A DNA stretch of 64,000 nucleotides from Pseudoalteromonas shioyasakiensis (lineage in GTDB: Bacteria > Pseudomonadota > Gammaproteobacteria > Enterobacterales > Alteromonadaceae): the NCBI RefSeq assembly GCF_019134595.1, contig NZ_CP077770.1, positions 516,001 to 580,000 on the forward strand. The letters run 5' to 3'. The notes below the pieces were generated by a model, which was given only the letters and a program-made list of their open reading frames with translations, was not told where the DNA came from and ran no database searches. Each line of letters begins with the position of its first letter. The stretch's first letter is position 1. The position numbers and the translations under genes were made by a program. Below are positions 36,466 through 44,575 of the stretch, one piece after another.

Positions 36466-37245
36466 ATGCATCCTTTTTTAGAAAAAGCGCAACAATTAAA
36501 ACAGCAGCTAAATTGGTCGTTGATTTTTGGTGTGAGCTTTTTTCTAGTAGTGATTTTTGCATTAGTAAAGATCACTACAGGCGTCTCAGATTGGTTGGTA
36601 GAGAACAAAGACGCACAAATAAAGCACTTATCAGTACTTGGGCAACCCCAATATACTGATGAGAAAGCAATTATTGGTGCAATAAAAAAAGCCGACTTAT
36701 CGAGTTTTTTTGAATTAGACGTAAAACATGTGCAACGCTTAGTACAAAGCTTGCCGTGGGTGGCAACGGCATCGGTCAGAAAGCAATGGCCAGATACCTT
36801 GCAAGTATACGTTGTTGAGCATCAAGCTGTAGCGCATTGGAACAGCGATTTACTGTTAAACCAAGCAGGCGAGGTGTTCCAAGCAAGTAGTGATAAATTA
36901 CCTACAAGCTTGCCACAACTATATGGCCCAGAAGGCAGTGAAATCGAGGCGTGGACTGCTTTTAGTCAATTTCAAGAAATGCTCAGAGTGAATAACTTAG
37001 AGCTGACCAGTTTAGCGCTTTCTGAGCGCTTTTCGTGGCAGTTATGGCTTGATAACGGCATTCGCCTGAACTTAGGCCGCAAAGAAAAAGCAAAGCGTGT
37101 ACAGCGTTTTATTGACGTGTATCCGCGCATGGAACAACGTGCAGATGCACAAATCGATGTTGTTGATTTACGGTATGATACCGGCCTTGCAGTGAGCTGG
37201 AAGCCAGTGCAAGAAGAACAATTAGAAAATAAGAGTAAGGCATGA
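36466..37245 (+). CDS. ftsQ: Cell division protein FtsQ
   Basis: The 259-residue bitopic protein has a membrane segment at about residues 16-36 (SLIFGVSFFLVVIFALVKI), a POTRA domain (IKHLSVLGQPQYTDEKAI through VRKQWPDTLQVYVVEHQAVAHW) and a beta domain with DVVDLRYDTGLAVSWK at the end. It scaffolds the FtsQLB complex. ATG 36466 follows the ddl stop directly; an upstream TTG at 36436 would start inside ddl. No close ribosome-binding site is seen (GGAG is 13 nt away), so translation probably depends on coupling to ddl. Confidence 0.93.
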   Translation: MHPFLEKAQQLKQQLNWSLIFGVSFFLVVIFALVKITTGVSDWLVENKDAQIKHLSVLGQPQYTDEKAIIGAIKKADLSSFFELDVKHVQRLVQSLPWVATASVRKQWPDTLQVYVVEHQAVAHWNSDLLLNQAGEVFQASSDKLPTSLPQLYGPEGSEIEAWTAFSQFQEMLRVNNLELTSLALSERFSWQLWLDNGIRLNLGRKEKAKRVQRFIDVYPRMEQRADAQIDVVDLRYDTGLAVSWKPVQEEQLENKSKA

Positions 37246-38474
37246 CCAAGTCAGCAGAAAGAAACCTAGTGATTGGATTAGATGTTGGCACATCGAAAGT
37301 TGTGGCCACCGTTGGTGAAATCACCGCAGATAACAAACTAAGCATTGTGGGTGTTGGCAGCCAAGTATCGCATGGTATGGATAAAGGCGGCGTTAACGAC
37401 CTTAACCTTGTTTCTGAATCGATTCGTCGAGCTATAGATGAAGCTGAGTTGATGGCTGATTGCCGTATTAGCTCGGTTTATTTAGGTATTTCTGGAAAAC
37501 ATATCCAGTGCCAAAATGAAAGCGGTGTAGTGGCAATTAACAATACGGAAGTGACTGACGAAGATATTGAAAATGTCATTCACATTGCTCGTTCAGTGCC
37601 TATTTCGGCAGAACGAAAAATGCTACATGCATTGCCACAAGAATACAGCATCGATATGCAAGAAGGGATTAAAAACCCACTTGGTATGAGCGGTGTGCGT
37701 ATGGAAGCTCGCGCGCACATTATTACTTGCTCAAATGATATGGCAAAGAATATCGAGAAATGTGTTGAGCGTTGTGGCCTTGAGGTGGATCAGTTGATCT
37801 TTACTGCATTGGCATCATGTTACTCAGTACTCACAGATGACGAAAAAGAACTGGGTGTAGCCGTGTTAGATATTGGTGGTGGCACCATGGATATCACCAT
37901 TTATATTAATGGTGCGCTTCGTCATTCAGCGGTTATTCCAGTGGCGGGTAACCAAGTGACTGGTGATATTGCAAAAATATTTAGAACACCTATATCACAT
38001 GCTGAGTCACTCAAAGTACAATATGCGTGTGCGAGTAGCCAAATGGCAAGCAACGAAGACACAATTGAAGTACCGAGTGTTGGTGGCCGACCTGCGCGTA
38101 TTATGTCGCGCCATACCTTAGCTGAGGTTGTTGAGCCACGTTTTAGAGAATTATTCGAGTTGGCGATGGAAGAAATACGCCGCTCAGGTTTTGAAGACCA
38201 AATTGCTGCAGGTCTCGTCATTACTGGCGGAACAGCAAAAATGACGGGTGCAATGGAAGTGGCAGAAGACATTTTCCAAATGCCAGTCAGAATTGGCAAA
38301 CCAATCGGGATTGTTGGTTTGACAGATTATGTAGATGATCCTTCGTACGCGACCGCGGTTGGTTTGTTACAATACGGCCGTACAATGCAATCGATGAATG
38401 CACAAAAGTCGAAAGCTGAAGGTGATAATAATTGGTGGAACCGTATTACTAAGTGGTTCCAAGGTGAGTTTTAA
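37242..38474 (+). CDS. ftsA: Cell division actin-like protein FtsA
   Basis: The 410-residue protein has the actin-fold phosphate loops GLDVGTSKVVATVG (residues 13-26) and DIGGGTMDITIYING near 209-223, the FtsA-specific 1C domain between them, and a C-terminal amphipathic membrane-targeting helix (NNWWNRITKWFQGEF). It anchors FtsZ to the membrane. The ATG overlaps the ftsQ stop and ftsZ follows after 21 bases. Confidence 0.97.
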   Translation: MTKSAERNLVIGLDVGTSKVVATVGEITADNKLSIVGVGSQVSHGMDKGGVNDLNLVSESIRRAIDEAELMADCRISSVYLGISGKHIQCQNESGVVAINNTEVTDEDIENVIHIARSVPISAERKMLHALPQEYSIDMQEGIKNPLGMSGVRMEARAHIITCSNDMAKNIEKCVERCGLEVDQLIFTALASCYSVLTDDEKELGVAVLDIGGGTMDITIYINGALRHSAVIPVAGNQVTGDIAKIFRTPISHAESLKVQYACASSQMASNEDTIEVPSVGGRPARIMSRHTLAEVVEPRFRELFELAMEEIRRSGFEDQIAAGLVITGGTAKMTGAMEVAEDIFQMPVRIGKPIGIVGLTDYVDDPSYATAVGLLQYGRTMQSMNAQKSKAEGDNNWWNRITKWFQGEF

Positions 38475-38495
38475 GACTCAAGTCGGAGAGTAAAC

Positions 38496-39743
38496 ATGTT
38501 TGATATGATGGAACAGCACAGCGAAGAAGCTGTCATTAAAGTAATTGGCGTGGGCGGTGGCGGCGGTAACGCTGTTGAGCACATGGTAAAACAACAAATT
38601 GAAGGCGTACGTTTCATTGCTGCGAATACGGATGCACAAGCATTACGTAATTCATCAGCAGATGTAACTGTACAGCTAGGTACACAAATCACCTCTGGTC
38701 TAGGTGCGGGTGCTAACCCTGAAGTGGGTCGTAACTCTGCTGAAGAAGACGCTGAGACTATCCGTGCCAGCCTTGAAGGCGCTGACATGGTGTTCATCGC
38801 AGCTGGTATGGGCGGTGGAACTGGTACAGGTGCTGCGCCAGTGGTTGCTAAAATTGCTAAAGAGTTAGGCATTTTAACGGTTGCTGTTGTAACGCGCCCG
38901 TTTGACTTTGAAGGTAAAAAGCGTGCTGCAGCTGCTGAACAAGGCATTAATGAATTGTCAGAAACTGTAGACTCACTTATTACAATTCCGAACAATAAAT
39001 TGCTTAAAGTTTTAGGCAAAGGCACTACACTATTAGATGCCTTCGCAAAAGCGAATGACGTGTTATTTGGTGCGGTACAAGGTATTGCAGAGCTAATCAC
39101 ACGTTCAGGTCTAATCAACGTGGATTTCGCCGACGTACGTACAGTTATGTCAGCGATGGGTACTGCGATGATGGGCACAGCATCTGCGTCTGGTCCTGAC
39201 CGTGCTCAAGAAGCAGCAGAAGCCGCTATCTCAAGCCCACTACTTGAAGATGTCGATTTAACAGGTGCTAAAGGTATCCTAGTTAATATCACTGCAGGTA
39301 TGGATATTGCGATTGAAGAATTTGAAATTGTTGGTAACCACGTTAAAGCTCTTGCGTCAGAAAACGCAACAGTGGTTGTTGGTGCGGTAATTGACCCTGA
39401 AATGAGCGACGAGTTACGTGTAACGGTTGTTGCAACAGGTTTAGGCGGCGATCGTCGTCCTCAGTTTGGTATTGTTGATAATGGCTTTAAGAAAGCATCA
39501 GGCTCTGATGTACAAAGCTCAATGAATCAAACAACTAGCAGCATGTATGTACCAAGCTTTGCAAGTCAAGGTAGCAGCGATGATGTAAGCATGTCATCTG
39601 CGCCTGAAAAGCAAGAGCCAGTACAACAAAGCACATCGAGCAGCTCAGTATCAAGCAGCACTGAGAGCAGCAAAAAATCTGATAAGTCAGAAGGGGGAGA
39701 TTATTTCGATATCCCTGCTTTTCTTAGAAAGCAAGCTGACTAA
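38496..39743 (+). CDS. ftsZ: Cell division tubulin-like GTPase FtsZ
   Basis: The 415-residue protein has the N-terminal [15 protein letters not shown], the tubulin signature GGGTGTG near residues 107-113 and the T7 loop [12 protein letters not shown] Ser/Gln-rich linker of about 70 residues leads to the conserved C-terminal peptide [11 protein letters not shown], which binds FtsA and ZipA. It forms the Z ring. CGGAGAG precedes the ATG. A long open frame antisense to its 5' half reflects codon bias, not a gene. Confidence 0.98.
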   Translation: MFDMMEQHSEEAVIKVIGVGGGGGNAVEHMVKQQIEGVRFIAANTDAQALRNSSADVTVQLGTQITSGLGAGANPEVGRNSAEEDAETIRASLEGADMVFIAAGMGGGTGTGAAPVVAKIAKELGILTVAVVTRPFDFEGKKRAAAAEQGINELSETVDSLITIPNNKLLKVLGKGTTLLDAFAKANDVLFGAVQGIAELITRSGLINVDFADVRTVMSAMGTAMMGTASASGPDRAQEAAEAAISSPLLEDVDLTGAKGILVNITAGMDIAIEEFEIVGNHVKALASENATVVVGAVIDPEMSDELRVTVVATGLGGDRRPQFGIVDNGFKKASGSDVQSSMNQTTSSMYVPSFASQGSSDDVSMSSAPEKQEPVQQSTSSSSVSSSTESSKKSDKSEGGDYFDIPAFLRKQAD

Positions 39744-39783
39744 AAAGACTTTTACTGGTTATTTTGTTCGATAAATAAACAAA

Positions 39784-39812
39784 TTGGCAGCTGGATGTAT
39801 TTATGATACAAT
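39784..39812 (+). promoter_or_regulatory. Candidate sigma-70 promoter of lpxC
   Basis: TTGGCA (39784-39789) and TACAAT (39807-39812) are separated by 17 bp in the 104-bp ftsZ-lpxC gap. The predicted start is about 30 bases before the lpxC ATG. Confidence 0.65.
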
Positions 39813-39847
39813 TCGCCGTCTAACTGTAACTATAAGTGAGCGAACCT

Positions 39848-40759
39848 ATGATTAAACAGCGTACGATTGCAGAAGTAGTCAAAGCCATAGGAATTGGACT
39901 TCATAAAGGTGAGAAGGTCACTATTACTCTCCGACCTGCGAGCGCAAATACTGGGATAGTATTTCGTCGCGTAGACCTTGATCCGGTTGTTGATTTTGAA
40001 ACAACACCAGAAGCCGTTGGTGATACGCAACTGTGTACCTGTTTAACAAACAAAGATGGCGTTCGCTTATCAACGACTGAGCACCTTATTGCGGCGGTAG
40101 CGGCAATGGGTATTGATAATCTAATTGTTGAATTAGACAGCTCAGAAGTACCAATTATGGATGGTAGTGCATTACCATTCATCTATTTGTTACAAAAAGG
40201 CGGCATTAAAGAAGTAAATGCAGCTAAGCGCTTTATTCGTATTAAAGAAAAAGTACGCATTGAAGAAGGCGATAAATGGGCTGAGATCGAACCATACGAT
40301 GGTTTCCACATCGATTTTGAAATTGCGTTTGATCACCCAGCAATCAATGAAAGCCGCCAACGTATCGGTTTAGATATCACGGCACAAAGCTTCACTGAAG
40401 AAATCAGCCGCGCACGTACTTTCGGCTTTATGAAAGATATCGAGTATATGCACGCTAACAACCTAGCATTAGGTGGTAGCATGGATAACGCAGTTGTATT
40501 GGATGAGTTTAAAGTACTTAATCCAAACGGCTTACGTTATAGCGATGAGTTTGTTAAACACAAGATCTTAGACTGTGTGGGCGATATGTTTATGACTGGC
40601 CACAACATTCTAGGTAAAATCACGGCTTATAAATCAGGCCATGATTTAAACAATAAACTACTTCGTAAAATTATGGCGACTGAGTCAGCATGGGAATGGG
40701 CAACTTTCGATACCCCAGTAACTATGCCAGCACCAGGCCTAGAAGTAGCGACAGCTTAA
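39848..40759 (+). CDS. lpxC: UDP-3-O-acyl-N-acetylglucosamine deacetylase
   Basis: The 303-residue zinc enzyme commits UDP-GlcNAc to lipid A synthesis. It has [11 protein letters not shown] at the start, the zinc-binding TTEHLIAAV near residues 74-82, [11 protein letters not shown] and the C-terminal [16 protein letters not shown] and [11 protein letters not shown] blocks. ATG 39848 matches the usual LpxC start; a GTG four codons upstream is less likely. It is the last gene of the cluster and has its own promoter. Confidence 0.97.
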   Translation: MIKQRTIAEVVKAIGIGLHKGEKVTITLRPASANTGIVFRRVDLDPVVDFETTPEAVGDTQLCTCLTNKDGVRLSTTEHLIAAVAAMGIDNLIVELDSSEVPIMDGSALPFIYLLQKGGIKEVNAAKRFIRIKEKVRIEEGDKWAEIEPYDGFHIDFEIAFDHPAINESRQRIGLDITAQSFTEEISRARTFGFMKDIEYMHANNLALGGSMDNAVVLDEFKVLNPNGLRYSDEFVKHKILDCVGDMFMTGHNILGKITAYKSGHDLNNKLLRKIMATESAWEWATFDTPVTMPAPGLEVATA

Positions 40760-40780
40760 TCGCAAGCATATTACAGTTAT

Positions 40781-40811
40781 AAAAAATGACGCTTTGAGCG
40801 TCATTTTTTTT
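40781..40811. terminator. Strong bidirectional terminator ending the dcw cluster
   Basis: AATGACGCT and AGCGTCATT pair around a TTG loop with A and T tracts on both sides. It lies between convergent lpxC and yjjG. Confidence 0.9.
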
Positions 40812-40830
40812 GCCAAACTATTATCAAGAA

Positions 40831-41505
40831 TTATAACCCTAGAATAGCTTCAAGCTCGACCAACTGATTGATTTGATAAGTTGGTTTAATATCTTCTGGT
40901 AGCTCAACTCCCGGGTGTTGTAACCAACACGTGTCGATACCCACATTGTGACCACCTAAAATATCACTAGCAGCGGTATCACCCACCATTAAAATCTGCT
41001 CTTTTGGCGGATTGCCCATTAATTGAAATGTATGTTGAAAAATCTCTGGGGCAGGCTTTGCTTTACCGACTAACTCTGAAATAACTAGCCAATCGAACAT
41101 ATCCTGTAAACCGGTGTGCTCTAGGCGTTTTTGTTGTAACTTAGCAAATCCATTGGTAATAATGCCTAGCTTGGCGTGTGGCTTTAGTTTAGTCAATAAT
41201 TCAACCGCACCAGGAAGCGGCACACAAATAGAAGCCATAGCATCCAAGAAGCCATCGTTAAGCTCTTTTGCTGGCACATCGAGTCTATTAGCCCATTCTG
41301 TAAAGCGAGTTATCTGTAGCTCACTGGCAGTAATTTCGTGCTTTTGATATGCAACCCAAAGCGGTTTATTGGTTGCTTGGTAATGATGATAATCTGACTC
41401 AGTAAATTCTACGCTGTAATGCGCGAACATCACTTTTAAACCCTCAAATGCATTAAAGCTAAATAGCGTTTCATCTGCATCGAATAATACGTGGCTATAC
41501 TTCAT
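40831..41505 (-). CDS. yjjG: HAD-family pyrimidine 5'-nucleotidase YjjG
   Basis: The 224-residue HAD phosphatase closely follows the E. coli YjjG pattern: catalytic FDADETLFSF (residues 8-17), ATNKPLWVAYQK, GIITNGFAKLQQKRLEHTG and MVGDTAASDILGG near residue 175. YjjG dephosphorylates dUMP, dTMP and non-canonical pyrimidine monophosphates and helps keep modified bases out of DNA. It lies 11 bases downstream of yjjX on the same strand. Confidence 0.92.
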   Translation of the reverse strand: MKYSHVLFDADETLFSFNAFEGLKVMFAHYSVEFTESDYHHYQATNKPLWVAYQKHEITASELQITRFTEWANRLDVPAKELNDGFLDAMASICVPLPGAVELLTKLKPHAKLGIITNGFAKLQQKRLEHTGLQDMFDWLVISELVGKAKPAPEIFQHTFQLMGNPPKEQILMVGDTAASDILGGHNVGIDTCWLQHPGVELPEDIKPTYQINQLVELEAILGL

Positions 41506-41516
41506 GGTTATCCTAA

Positions 41517-42056
41517 TTACTGATTGAATAGGGTAGGGTGTGAAAATGGCGCCATGGCCAGTGTCAGCGCTTGTACATAAGTACTTTCGCGAGTAGCAAG
41601 GTGATTGGTTAATAAGCCAATAGCGCCACCTTGTTGTTTGATATTAACGGTATTGAATGCCTCATCCATCACATCACCTAGCTCTTTGCCAGCCAGCAAG
41701 GCATCGTAAAAAGGTTGCGGTAACGGCAGGTTGCTACTGCGACCAACGCTAAATTGCTGCTTATTTGCAATCACCACAAAGGCAAAGGTTGCAGCGCCAT
41801 AACTAAATTGTTCTGCGCCACCTTCCATTGCTGCATAAAAGTCGGCGTCAAAATGATCTTGGCAATACTTAACACGATTCTCAGCACCGATACGGGTTTC
41901 ATCTTCACCTAGTGGCTGATCAGGCACGCCAGAAGGCGCATGTTCGCCTTTGCATTCAATGGTATGATTTGGGAAATAAAGACTAAAGACATGTTTAGCC
42001 GCGTTAATTTTAACGGGGTTCTTTGAACCAACAATAACACGTAAAGTTTGTTTCAA
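41517..42056 (-). CDS. yjjX: Inosine/xanthosine triphosphatase YjjX
   Basis: The 179-residue NTP-cleanup enzyme has VIVGSKNPVKINAAKHVF at the N-terminus, a VPDQPLGEDETRIGAENRV block and EGGAEQFSYGAATFAFVVI, as in YjjX. It hydrolyses ITP and XTP. The start is set at TTG 42056, which has GGAG 8 nt upstream; the frame extends to 42122 but that part overlaps the upstream kinase gene and has no family match. It forms an operon with yjjG. Confidence 0.85.
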   Translation of the reverse strand: MKQTLRVIVGSKNPVKINAAKHVFSLYFPNHTIECKGEHAPSGVPDQPLGEDETRIGAENRVKYCQDHFDADFYAAMEGGAEQFSYGAATFAFVVIANKQQFSVGRSSNLPLPQPFYDALLAGKELGDVMDEAFNTVNIKQQGGAIGLLTNHLATRESTYVQALTLAMAPFSHPTLFNQ

Positions 42057-42105
42057 GCCGACGACTCCATTGTTTTCACCAGAGTCAGCAGTGTACCCGA
42101 GTGAG

Positions 42106-43005
42106 TTAAATCGGCAAGTCAACCGGGGCTAAATTTTCAAGGGCGCGCTTTTTCAAAATAATATCTTTGATCAATGGGGTTAACACAAGCTCCATAGCTA
42201 AACCCATTTTGCCTCCAGGTACCACAAGGGTATTGATACGAGACATAAAGCTGCCTTCAATCATGCTCAAATAGTACGGAAAATCTACGTCATCGATGCC
42301 ACGAAAGCGAATAACAACAAAGCTTTCGTCTAAAGAAGGAATATCTTTTGCGCTGAATGGGTTTGAGGTATCAACCGTCGGCACTCGCTGGAAGTTAATA
42401 TGAGTACGCGAAAACTGCGGAGTAATATGATTTATGTAATCGTCCATCGAGCGCACAATAGAGCCCATTACCGCTTCACGAGAGTGGCCTCGTTCAGAGG
42501 TGTCGCGAATGAGCTTTTGGATCCACTCAAGGTTGATAATAGGCACCATACCAATCAATAAATCGACATGCTTAGCAACATCATGATTCTCATCGACAGC
42601 ACCACCATGTAGACCTTCATAGAATAAGATATCTGTATTTGATTCTAAGTCTTGCCAAGGGGTAAAGGTGCCCGGTAATTGGTTATAAGGAACCGCTTCG
42701 TCGAAAGTATGTAAGTAGCGTCTGATTTTACCTTGCCCGGTTTCGCCATATTGATAAAAAAGCTCCTCAAGGGCGCCAAAATCGTTAGCTTCTCGGCCAA
42801 AGTAGCTAATATGCTTGCCTTCTTGTTGTGCTTCACGGACTTTTTTATCCATTTCTGGACGTGTATAACGATGAAAGCTATCGCCTTCGATGAAGGCTGC
42901 ATCAATGCTTAAGCTTCTAAAAATGTGCTTAATCGCATTGGTGGTTGTAGTAGTCCCCGCCCCAGATGAACCGGTAATAGCGATGATAGGGTGTTTAGCT
43001 GACAT
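42106..43005 (-). CDS. Phosphoribulokinase (PrkB-type)
   Basis: The 299-residue P-loop kinase has ITGSSGAGTTTTTNAIKHIF near residues 9-28, FIEGDSFHRYTRPEMD near 39-54 and YEGLHGGAV, the pattern of proteobacterial class I phosphoribulokinases and their PrkB relatives. No RubisCO or other Calvin-cycle gene is in the window. The same orphan gene occurs in enterobacteria, where its role is not settled. ATG 43005 was chosen over an upstream in-frame start because the family begins with MSAKHPIIAITGSS. Ribulose-5-phosphate is the presumed substrate. Confidence 0.87.
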   Translation of the reverse strand: MSAKHPIIAITGSSGAGTTTTTNAIKHIFRSLSIDAAFIEGDSFHRYTRPEMDKKVREAQQEGKHISYFGREANDFGALEELFYQYGETGQGKIRRYLHTFDEAVPYNQLPGTFTPWQDLESNTDILFYEGLHGGAVDENHDVAKHVDLLIGMVPIINLEWIQKLIRDTSERGHSREAVMGSIVRSMDDYINHITPQFSRTHINFQRVPTVDTSNPFSAKDIPSLDESFVVIRFRGIDDVDFPYYLSMIEGSFMSRINTLVVPGGKMGLAMELVLTPLIKDIILKKRALENLAPVDLPI

Positions 43006-43025
43006 AATTATTCTCGTTATTGTTG

Positions 43026-43094
43026 ATACCAGTCGGCTTGAATTGTTAACCATTCTAGCGTGTTAAATGGTCAGTTACTTAGCTCGATTGGTAT
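43026..43094. repeat. Small palindromic repeat with ATACCA ends
   Basis: The 69-base element begins ATACCAGTCGG and ends in a sequence whose reverse complement begins ATACCAATCGAG. The two arms stay similar through ACCATT near the centre. The ends resemble those of the 209-bp repeat after the TonB receptor. It lies in the divergent region upstream of the phosphoribulokinase gene. Confidence 0.55.
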
Positions 43095-43235
43095 TATCGT
43101 GCATAAAATCAATCAGTAGAAACTGATAAAAAACGAACACGTCCTAGTTATAAAGGTCGAGCATGGTAAGGTCAAGTGACTGGCGGATTAATTAACGCTA
43201 TCATGGGCTGATAAAAATTAAAACGAGAGAACAAC

Positions 43236-44105
43236 ATGAAATTGATTTCGTCTTTACTTTTCGTCGCAGCAGGGACATTGTTTACCAGTCACGTACATGC
43301 AGCGATGCCTAAAAGCGAAATATTACTTGCCGAGTTAGACACCCCTTATGGTATGCAGGTGTCGCGAGTAACAGATGATAAAGCTTATAATAATCAACCA
43401 TTTTTAGTTGATACAGGGCTTTACTATACCCATGAGGTTGTTGACGAAAATGGCCAGTCACAAACCGATATTGCGTTTTATGACTTTACATCTAAGAGCA
43501 GCGTGAATATCACCAACACGCCTGTCAGTGAATACTCGCCTACGCTGATGCCAAATCAGCAAGCCTTGTCGGCAATCGTGGTTGAAGCAGATGGCAAGCA
43601 AAAGTTATGGCAGTATCCATTAGCAGAAGAATCTGTTGCTAGCCGAATTTTTGAATGGATTGAGCCGGTTGGCTACCACGCTTGGGGCGCTGATGAAGAC
43701 CTGATTATGTTTATCTTAGGTGAGCCGCATACATTACAATACACTCGCGTTGCTGCGGCTAAACCACGTGTCATTGCCGGTGATATTGGCCGTACTTTAA
43801 TTTTTGATAAGCACACAAACAGTTATTTATTTAGTTATAACAAAGATAACCAACACTGGGTTGCACGCTTTGCACCGCAAACTGGGGAAGTTAGTGATTT
43901 ATTTAGATTACCTGAGTCGGTGCAAGACTTTGCTTTAATTGACAAAGACACTGTGGCCTATGCGGTTAATAACCGAGTTCATAAGCGCAGTTTGACTGAG
44001 CCTGAAGTGGTATCACAGTGGCTTGATTTAAGACGCTTTTGTGAAGGTTCAATCTCACGGTTAAATTACAAACAGAGCAAACTGGCATTTGTATGTAATA
44101 AATGA
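43236..44105 (+). CDS. Exported protein of unknown function, possible beta-propeller (TolB/PD40-like)
   Basis: The 289-residue protein has a signal peptide (residues 1-22, ending VHA) and repeated short blocks such as YDFTSKSSVNITNTPVSEYS, KLWQYPL and WVARFAPQTGEVSDLFRL, which resemble WD40/PD40 propeller blades. Two C-terminal Cys residues could form a disulfide. It is probably periplasmic. I do not recognise a family and give no function. The ATG follows AACGAGAGAACA. Confidence 0.65.
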   Translation: MKLISSLLFVAAGTLFTSHVHAAMPKSEILLAELDTPYGMQVSRVTDDKAYNNQPFLVDTGLYYTHEVVDENGQSQTDIAFYDFTSKSSVNITNTPVSEYSPTLMPNQQALSAIVVEADGKQKLWQYPLAEESVASRIFEWIEPVGYHAWGADEDLIMFILGEPHTLQYTRVAAAKPRVIAGDIGRTLIFDKHTNSYLFSYNKDNQHWVARFAPQTGEVSDLFRLPESVQDFALIDKDTVAYAVNNRVHKRSLTEPEVVSQWLDLRRFCEGSISRLNYKQSKLAFVCNK

Positions 44106-44170
44106 GTAACGGTTTTTGCCTGATTGCTGTACTGTGGCTAAACTATCCACGTTATATGTAAGGAACGCCT

Positions 44171-44536
44171 TTGTCTTTTTCTGCCGAGCAAGTGAGTGTA
44201 CAGCTGGTTAAAGCGGGCTGCCGCAGTAATTTTAAGATTAAAAATATTAACGAATTTATGCCAGCTAGCTCAAAAGAGGCATTTTATGTTCATGAGCAAA
44301 GTGGCCAAGCTAAAATCGTTATTAGACCTATATTTGAAGTATTCAGTGCTGATTTCGAGTCAATAGAGGGCATTACGCGTATCAAAGATTATTTTCACAG
44401 TAGTGAAATGACCCGTTTTCCAACTCGCATTCATAAAAGTGCACAGCCCATTCATTATGGTATTGCGTTTAAAGTCACCTCACCTGAAGCTGCAGAGCAA
44501 TTTATAACTAAGTTAACTGCTATTTTAGCGCAATAA
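44171..44536 (+). CDS. Unknown 121-residue cytoplasmic protein
   Basis: I do not recognise this protein. It has no signal peptide or membrane segment and ends in an amphipathic helix (SPEAAEQFITKLTAILAQ). The start is TTG with AAGGA 7 nt upstream; the next ATG lies inside the conserved-looking part. It follows the exported protein by 65 bases and shares its strand, and ends at a terminator. Confidence 0.6.
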   Translation: MSFSAEQVSVQLVKAGCRSNFKIKNINEFMPASSKEAFYVHEQSGQAKIVIRPIFEVFSADFESIEGITRIKDYFHSSEMTRFPTRIHKSAQPIHYGIAFKVTSPEAAEQFITKLTAILAQ

Positions 44537-44565
44537 AAAAGGGCCACATTGTGGCCCTTTTTGCA
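44535..44565. terminator. Bidirectional terminator between convergent genes
   Basis: GGGCCAC and GTGGCCC pair around an ATT loop, flanked by A6 and T5. It serves both the unknown protein gene and the minus-strand peptidase gene. Confidence 0.9.
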
Positions 44566-44575
44566 TTTGCTTTAA

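Noticed and set aside
37922..38299. 125-codon open frame antisense to ftsA
   Set aside because: It is a codon-bias shadow of a conserved gene, with no recognisable motif.
38471..39178. 235-codon open frame antisense to ftsZ
   Set aside because: It lies wholly opposite the conserved ftsZ gene, is rich in Ser/Ala/Pro typical of reverse-complement codon bias, and has no domain.
42057..42122. N-terminal extension of yjjX
   Set aside because: It overlaps the kinase gene and has no family similarity; TTG 42056 with GGAG upstream is better.
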